Positions 59,301 to 64,000 of a DNA stretch of 64,000 nucleotides are shown in pieces; the stretch's first letter is position 1; each line of letters opens with the position of its first letter. The stretch comes from Anisus vortex (lineage: Eukaryota; Mollusca; Gastropoda; Planorbidae). Where the stretch lies: positions 40,596,498-40,660,497 of the forward strand of contig OX421492.1 of NCBI GenBank assembly GCA_949126835.1, in the 5' to 3' direction. Position numbers and translations under genes: made by a program. The notes below the pieces were generated by a model, which saw nothing but the letters and a program-made list of their open reading frames with translations, was not told the origin of the DNA and did not search any database.

Positions 59301-60789
59301 AAGCAATATATGCTGTAGTATAATATCAGAAGAAATTAAAGAGGATATTGAAGAGATAGCAACAGTGAATACACAGGGTCAGCAAACATATAAAGATGTG
59401 AATTTAGAGAAATTGACACATGAACAGGCATATGAGATGGCAAAAATAATACACAGGCATAAGGGTATATTTTCTGATTTGCCTGGTAAGACCAATGTCA
59501 TACAACATGACATTATTGTAACAGATGATAAGCCGGTGAGGCTAAAACCATACACAATCCCTATTCATTTGAGGGATAACTTGCAAAAAGAGATAGATGA
59601 GCTTGTGAGTATGGGGTTGATAGAGCCATCCAATTCAGCATATGCATCTCCAATAGTATTAGTTAAGAAAAAAGATAAAACTATAAGGTTGTGTGTGGAC
59701 TATAGGAAGCTGAATAATGTTACTCTCTTTGACCCATATCCAATGAACAATGCTGAAGATATTATGGCTCAGCTATCTAATGCAACTATTTTTTCTAAAT
59801 TGGATATGGCTAAAGGGTACTATCAAGTAGGTTTAACTGATAGAGCTAAACCATTTACAAGTTTTGTTACTCCATTGGGGTTATATCAATGGAAGGTGAT
59901 GAGTTGTGGATTGGTGAATGCTCCTGCAACTTTTAATAGGATGATGGGTATGATTTTAGGACATAGGAAGGATACTATATTTTATTTGGATGACATATGT
60001 GTTTTTAATGATACTTGGGAAAATCATTTAAAAAGTCTTAATGATATCTTTGAAATTATAGAAAATCATAATTTGACAATTAAACCTAACAAATTAGAAA
60101 TAGGCATGAAAGAAATTACTTTTTTGGGACACAAGATATCCAATAACACCATTAAGCCATTGGAGGAGAATATTACTAAAATTCTAAAAATTGACATTCC
60201 AAGAAATAAAAAAGAAGTGAGGAGTCTTCTAGGTGTATGTAATTTTTATAGGAAATTTATTCCTAATTTTTCAGAGATGGTAGCTCCATTGACTGAACTT
60301 ATTAAAAAGAAAAGCCCAATTAAAATAATTTGGTCTCAGGAGTGTGAAATGGCATTAAATAGGATAAAGGTTGCTTTTTCTGGACAACCTATATTAAGAC
60401 TACCAGACATTAAAAAAAGATTTGTGGTTTTGACTGATGCGAGTTTGGTTGGTTTGGGAGGAATTTTGGGACAATATCATGACAATGTCTTACACCCGAT
60501 TCAGTATATTAGCAGGAAATTAAGTGAGGCTGAGGTTAGGTATGCAACAGTAGAACGGGAAGCTCTTGGTGTGGTTTGGTGTATTACTAAATTGGCAAGG
60601 TACTTGATGGGTACAAAGTTTGTTCTTATGACTGACCATAAGCCTTTGTCCTTTATAAATCAGAACAAGTTAAACAACAGTAGGATAGCAAGATGGTCAC
60701 TTATACTGCAGGCATACAGTTTTACTGTGGAAAATATACCTGGGGTTGATAATATATTGGCTGATTTGTTGTCTAGATGTGGTGTTTAA
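56314..60789 (+). pseudogene. Gag-Pol polyprotein of the Gmr1-like element, interrupted by one stop
   Basis: One frame runs from ATG 56314 to TAA 60789, broken only by TAG at 56575-56577. Numbering from the in-frame ATG at 56626 (1,387 residues): an N-terminal coiled coil, then Gag to about 215. Two CCHC knuckles follow at C251-C264 and C274-C287, then protease DTGA at 350-353. The integrase has an HHCC zinc site (H548, H555, C585, C588), a catalytic triad D618, D678, E714 (D-35-E) and a GPY module (854-856). RT follows with LCVDYRKLN (1022-1030) and YLDD (1120-1123). RNase H has D1271, E1312, D1337 and D1380. All catalytic residues I looked for are present. The position of integrase, ahead of RT, is the exceptional feature. 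The stop turns a GAG codon of the neighbouring repeat into TAG. It may be a disabling mutation, or be bypassed by the internal ATG at 56626, which would lose much of the coiled coil. Confidence 0.92.
56467..56628 (+). repeat. 54-bp tandem repeat in Gag coiled coil with nonsense codon
   Basis: Eighteen-codon units (containing ERLKQIDKEKARADEI) repeat with 54-bp spacing. The gag codon at 56521 of the first corresponds to tag at 56575 in the second. A third partial copy begins at 56626 with an ATG replacing ATA at the equivalent Ile position. The duplication probably arose within the element. Confidence 0.85.
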
Positions 60790-61072
60790 GGTGTGCTGTT
60801 TGATACGTAATCACCAGTTGGAACGCGGTTAAAATTATTTTTTTATGTAAATATAAAGTATAGATGCGGTGTTAATGAAATATTGATTTTTTCCAAAGGT
60901 TCTGGACGAGAAATGGTTCTACAACGGAAGCACGGTGATTCAAGCACAACGTACCATTTGTAAGTGAGAGATGTTCTATCACGTCCTCACATTATCGTGA
61001 ACGGTTTTTATGGACACCATATCAAACGCAAACATGAAGACATCATATGAAGAGTACATTTATGGTGCTGAC

Positions 61073-61300
61073 ATGGAATCGAGGTCTTGTCATCGCTATA
61101 TCAAGGTATATTGACATTATCAACATGGAATCGAGGTCATGTCATCGCTATATCAAGGTATATTGACATTATCAACATGGAATCGAGGTCATGTCATCGC
61201 TATATCAAGGTATATTGACATATTCAACATAGAATCGAGGTTATGTCGTCGCATTATTAAGGTACATTTACATTGTCAACGCGGAATGAAGGTCATGACA
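61073..61300 (+). repeat. 52-bp tandem repeat inside the Gmr1-like element
   Basis: Units starting atggaatcgaggtcatgtca lie at 61073, 61125 and 61177, with a diverged one at 61229 and a partial fifth. They contain tatatcaaggtatattgaca. The repeat is near the 3' end of the genomic RNA. Confidence 0.92.
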
Positions 61301-61935
61301 TCAACATATGGAGGAATCAACAGATCAACACATTATTGATAACATTATAAATTTTTTTTTGGTTTATGACCAATTCAACACTATATTGCTTACAGACAGA
61401 CAGCTCGTGGTTAAGTATTCAATGGTAAATTCTTGAGATGTATCTGTGAACAATGCATTGTAATTATTGTTGTGATATTATTGGAACTATTTTATCAAGG
61501 TGTTGAAACTCTACAGGATGGATAATCTACAAAGGACCTATGAAATATTCAATAAATGTATTGTTGGACGTTCAGAAGAGGAAGGTTGCAATGATATTAC
61601 ATGGACCAGTATGAACTGTTGTGTTCGGATTTGATATTTATAATGTTGGTTTGTGTATTTCAGTGATACAGGACAGGATATACTTTGAAACATTATGGAC
61701 ATAGATATTAGTGAAAGTTATTGGTTAATATATTAATATATTGATGAAATTGTTGGTTTTGTTAAAGGTTATTTGTGTTGCATAAATTATTTTAATATGC
61801 ATGATAATTATGATTATTTATATAATTATATGATTAAAGACAGGGGATTAAGGATATATATATTTAATTTTATCAAAGTATTTGACGGAGATAGGGATTT
61901 TATTTTAAGAAATTTGTATGACAAATTTAAGGGTC

Positions 61936-61945
61936 GATGGGGGAA
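61936..61945 (+). other. Polypurine tract
   Basis: gatgggggaa directly abuts the 3' LTR start TGTGAGG and fits the plus-strand primer of LTR elements. Confidence 0.75.
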
Positions 61946-62306
61946 TGTGAGGATTTAAAATATAGATAGTTGTTTTATGGGACAATTTTTATAATCTCTA
62001 ACCCGGTGTTAATGTATGGAATAAACGAGTGACGTTTTACGATAGAAACAATGACGTAGGAGTTAGATAAAACGTAGCCTAGATTTGGGAGTAAAGGGAG
62101 ACGACCTTAGAATTTGGTAGTGGCTGGACGTGTTTTGGACTAGGCTATATAAACTGTGATGTATTTGAATTCATCTTGTACATAAATTACATTAAATATT
62201 GAGTTCTCATTTCTACTAAAAGCCGGCAGTTTGTTCATTGTTTATTATTATATAATGTGATCTCCCTGAGAGTTGTATACATAGTAATTACAAAATAACG
62301 GTCACA
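61946..62306 (+). repeat. 3' LTR of the Gmr1-like element
   Basis: 361 bp, one mismatch with the 5' LTR (c at 62079), followed by the gatac duplication at 62307-62311. Confidence 0.95.
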
Positions 62307-62679
62307 GATACGAATTATAAAAAAAACAAGTTAGGCCTATAAATGATTACTTTCAAATACCGGGTACCATAAGCTTGACAGCAACAATATAAAATAAAAA
62401 CAAAATACCGAAAGAAACATTCTCAATACTGTTTTATTGATACAGTAAGCAAGAACATATATTAAATACCGAAAAATCTTTCTCAATTTAGTTTTTTATT
62501 GCATTGAAATATTATTTTCTATTTTTTTTTAAATATTATTTATCTTTTTTATTGTTTTGTATTTATGTTTTTTTTCTTTTAGGTAGTATATTATTGTTAA
62601 TTTAATATTATTAATAACAAGTCAAGTCACACAACTGTTTGCTACATTTTCATATCGAATTAAAACATCTCTTAAAAAA

Positions 62680-63180
62680 ACCTGAACGAGCCTTTCGGCT
62701 CTTGTGTCCAGGGCGTAACGTTTAGGATTGAGCAATCTCTGTCCAGGCTCCAGCCACCCAATGACACGCCGAAGGCTCCAGCCACCCAATGACACGCCGA
62801 AGGCGCGGCGTGCCGTGTAACGGGGAAGGCTTCCGCAGCGCAGCGATCGTTCACTGCGGTTCCCCTAAGGATCATTATCGTGGTGGCTCGCCAGAATATC
62901 TGGACTGTCACCCGGTAGCACAAATCCTATAGGCCTACTATAGGTACATGCATCCAGGCACCGGGTGGTTCTCGAGACAGGATTGCAGCGTCCATTGCTT
63001 CCTCCCCGCCGAGACCAGTGGCCTCTCGGCAGTGTAATGGACCTTGGACCCGTTGCGGGGGCTGTGCCCCATGCGTTCGACCGCCAGTGTATTCTTAATG
63101 GGAATGTATCGGCGGTTTACACACACGCCAGTCCTTGAGGCCACAATTCTTATGCATATGCTAGGGTCAGGTCGACCAGA
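62680..63180. other. GC-rich internal block of Helitron copy B
   Basis: Homologous to 53101-53582 in copy A. It carries an extra tandem copy of a 28-bp segment (ggctccagccacccaatgac...) at 62747-62802. A poly-C run of copy A (53391-53404) is absent here. Confidence 0.5.
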
Positions 63181-63647
63181 AACAATTCAAAATAACAAAA
63201 TCTAAATACCGAAAGAAACATTCTCAACAGTGTTTTGTTAATACAATAAGCAAGAACAAAAATTAAATACCGAAATAAATCGTTCTCACTTTAGTTTTTA
63301 TGGTATTGAAATATATTTTTCTACGCTTTTTTTTAATTATTTACATTTTCATTGTTTGGTATTGAGTTTTTTTTCCCTTTTAGATAGTATATTATTGTTA
63401 ATTTAATAGTCTATTGTTAATAACAAGTCAAGTCAACACAACTGTTTGCTACGTTTTAATACCAGAAGCTTGACAGTAACAATTATTATGCATATGACCG
63501 GGCGACCAGAAACAATTAAAAAGAACAAAACCTAAATACCGAAAAGAGACGTTCATTGTCTTTATTGTAATAGTCTCTTTTCTTTCTGTTAACAAAACAC
63601 ATTGTAGTCATTCGTTTCTCCGTCATTTTGACGGGCATAACCACTAG

Positions 63648-64000
63648 TAATATTATAATTGTACTGAAAATGTATACATATTAATTCATTTTCATATTTT
63701 CCCACTCTTTTTGACCACACATTCACTAAGCAGCAAAGGCACAACCTACTAAAGTTATCCTGTTACTATATATATACATAATATATACGTGTTCGTGTAG
63801 GTCTACGTGTGTCTATAAACTTTAATGGTGATAGAATGTTCACATGACCATAAGATCGTTACAGAGAAATAACCATAAATTAACAGAGCTTGAGAGACCT
63901 ATATATAGACATTTTTTGAGTCATATATCACCATGTATACTTACGAAATCTATACCGGATTTGGCAAAAAAAATAAAAATTAAAGCTTCTATATTTTATA
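63648..64000. other. Gene-free right flank
   Basis: AT-rich sequence after the end of Helitron copy B, with no recognisable feature. Confidence 0.5.

Larger units (their letters stand above)
60790..61945 (+). other. 3' non-coding region of the Gmr1-like element
   Basis: 1.15 kb with no envelope-like frame. It carries a 52-bp tandem repeat (61073-61300) and ends with the purine tract gatgggggaa at 61936-61945. Confidence 0.7.
54812..62306 (+). mobile_element. Gypsy-type LTR retrotransposon with integrase before RT (Gmr1-like), 7,495 bp
   Basis: It has 361-bp LTRs (54812-55172 and 61946-62306) with TGTGAGG...GTCACA ends, differing only at 54945 (g) versus 62079 (c). The 5-bp gatac duplications flank it. 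A TGGCGCCCAAC primer site starts at 55178 and a purine tract precedes the 3' LTR. The coding region 56314-60789 carries Gag, protease, integrase, RT and RNase H in that order. No envelope frame is visible in the 1.15-kb 3' region. One in-frame stop interrupts Gag. The LTR identity means a recent insertion. Confidence 0.95.
54210..63647 (+). mobile_element. Helitron-like element, copy B, interrupted by a Gypsy element
   Basis: It starts TCAACATATATAATTACCG (54210) after an A and ends with the hairpin at 63620-63634 and CTAG at 63644-63647 before a T. Subtracting the 7,495-bp retrotransposon and one 5-bp duplication leaves 1,938 bp, almost exactly copy A. The same AT-rich flanking modules and GC-rich block are present on the right side. 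A 28-bp segment at 62747-62802 is duplicated only in this copy. Confidence 0.85.

Noticed and set aside
60790..61945. Envelope gene in the Gmr1-like element
   Set aside because: No frame longer than about 66 codons and no signal peptide or membrane segment. The region holds tandem repeats instead.

Overview
This is AT-rich, non-coding-looking animal DNA with no convincing intact host gene. It is packed with minisatellites and transposable elements. Three fragments of a tRNA-derived SINE whose sequence resembles gastropod SINEs, RTE-like and CR1/Jockey-like non-LTR fragments, Gypsy-type LTR elements and Helitron-like elements together suggest a mollusc, most likely a heterobranch/pulmonate snail. 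That assignment is inference from the repeat families, not from a marker gene.

Layout. 0-12.6 kb: a 52-bp minisatellite, a 1.1-kb TG/TATG-rich array, a TTAA-flanked MITE, a 27-bp minisatellite, a second inverted-repeat element, two RTE-type fragments, an old 361-bp tandem duplication and G-rich tracts. 12.7-14.5 kb: a frameshifted, internally deleted non-LTR retrotransposon. 15.4-16.2 kb: a 33-bp minisatellite. 16.9-26.9 kb: a roughly 100-copy 36-bp minisatellite split by a 6.4-kb LTR retrotransposon on the minus strand. This element has near-identical 625-bp LTRs and encodes Gag and protease, but keeps only scraps of integrase and no reverse transcriptase. 27-37 kb: smaller arrays (29, 17, 39 and 69 bp) and SINE pieces in otherwise featureless DNA. 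37.3-40.6 kb: one clear non-autonomous hAT element (14-bp TIRs, 8-bp TSD) and one degraded hAT-like element with a minisatellite inside. 41-49 kb: a Helitron fragment, simple repeats, SINE fragments and long featureless DNA. 49.3-52.1 kb: an 83-copy 33-bp array.

52.1-63.6 kb is the most informative part. Two 1.93-kb non-autonomous Helitron-like elements lie in the same orientation 165 bp apart. The second is interrupted by a 7.5-kb Gypsy-type retrotransposon with 361-bp LTRs (one mismatch), a 5-bp TSD, a primer-binding site and a polypurine tract. Its polyprotein has the order Gag - protease - integrase - reverse transcriptase - RNase H. Integrase upstream of RT is the Ty1/copia order, although the domains are Ty3/gypsy-like, as in the Gmr1 group. 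A single in-frame TAG inside a 54-bp tandem repeat breaks the reading frame near the start of Gag.

Most long open frames elsewhere are by-products of arrays whose repeat length is a multiple of three. They are not reported as genes. Gene interactions in the usual sense are absent: the functional story is one of nested mobile elements and satellite expansion.
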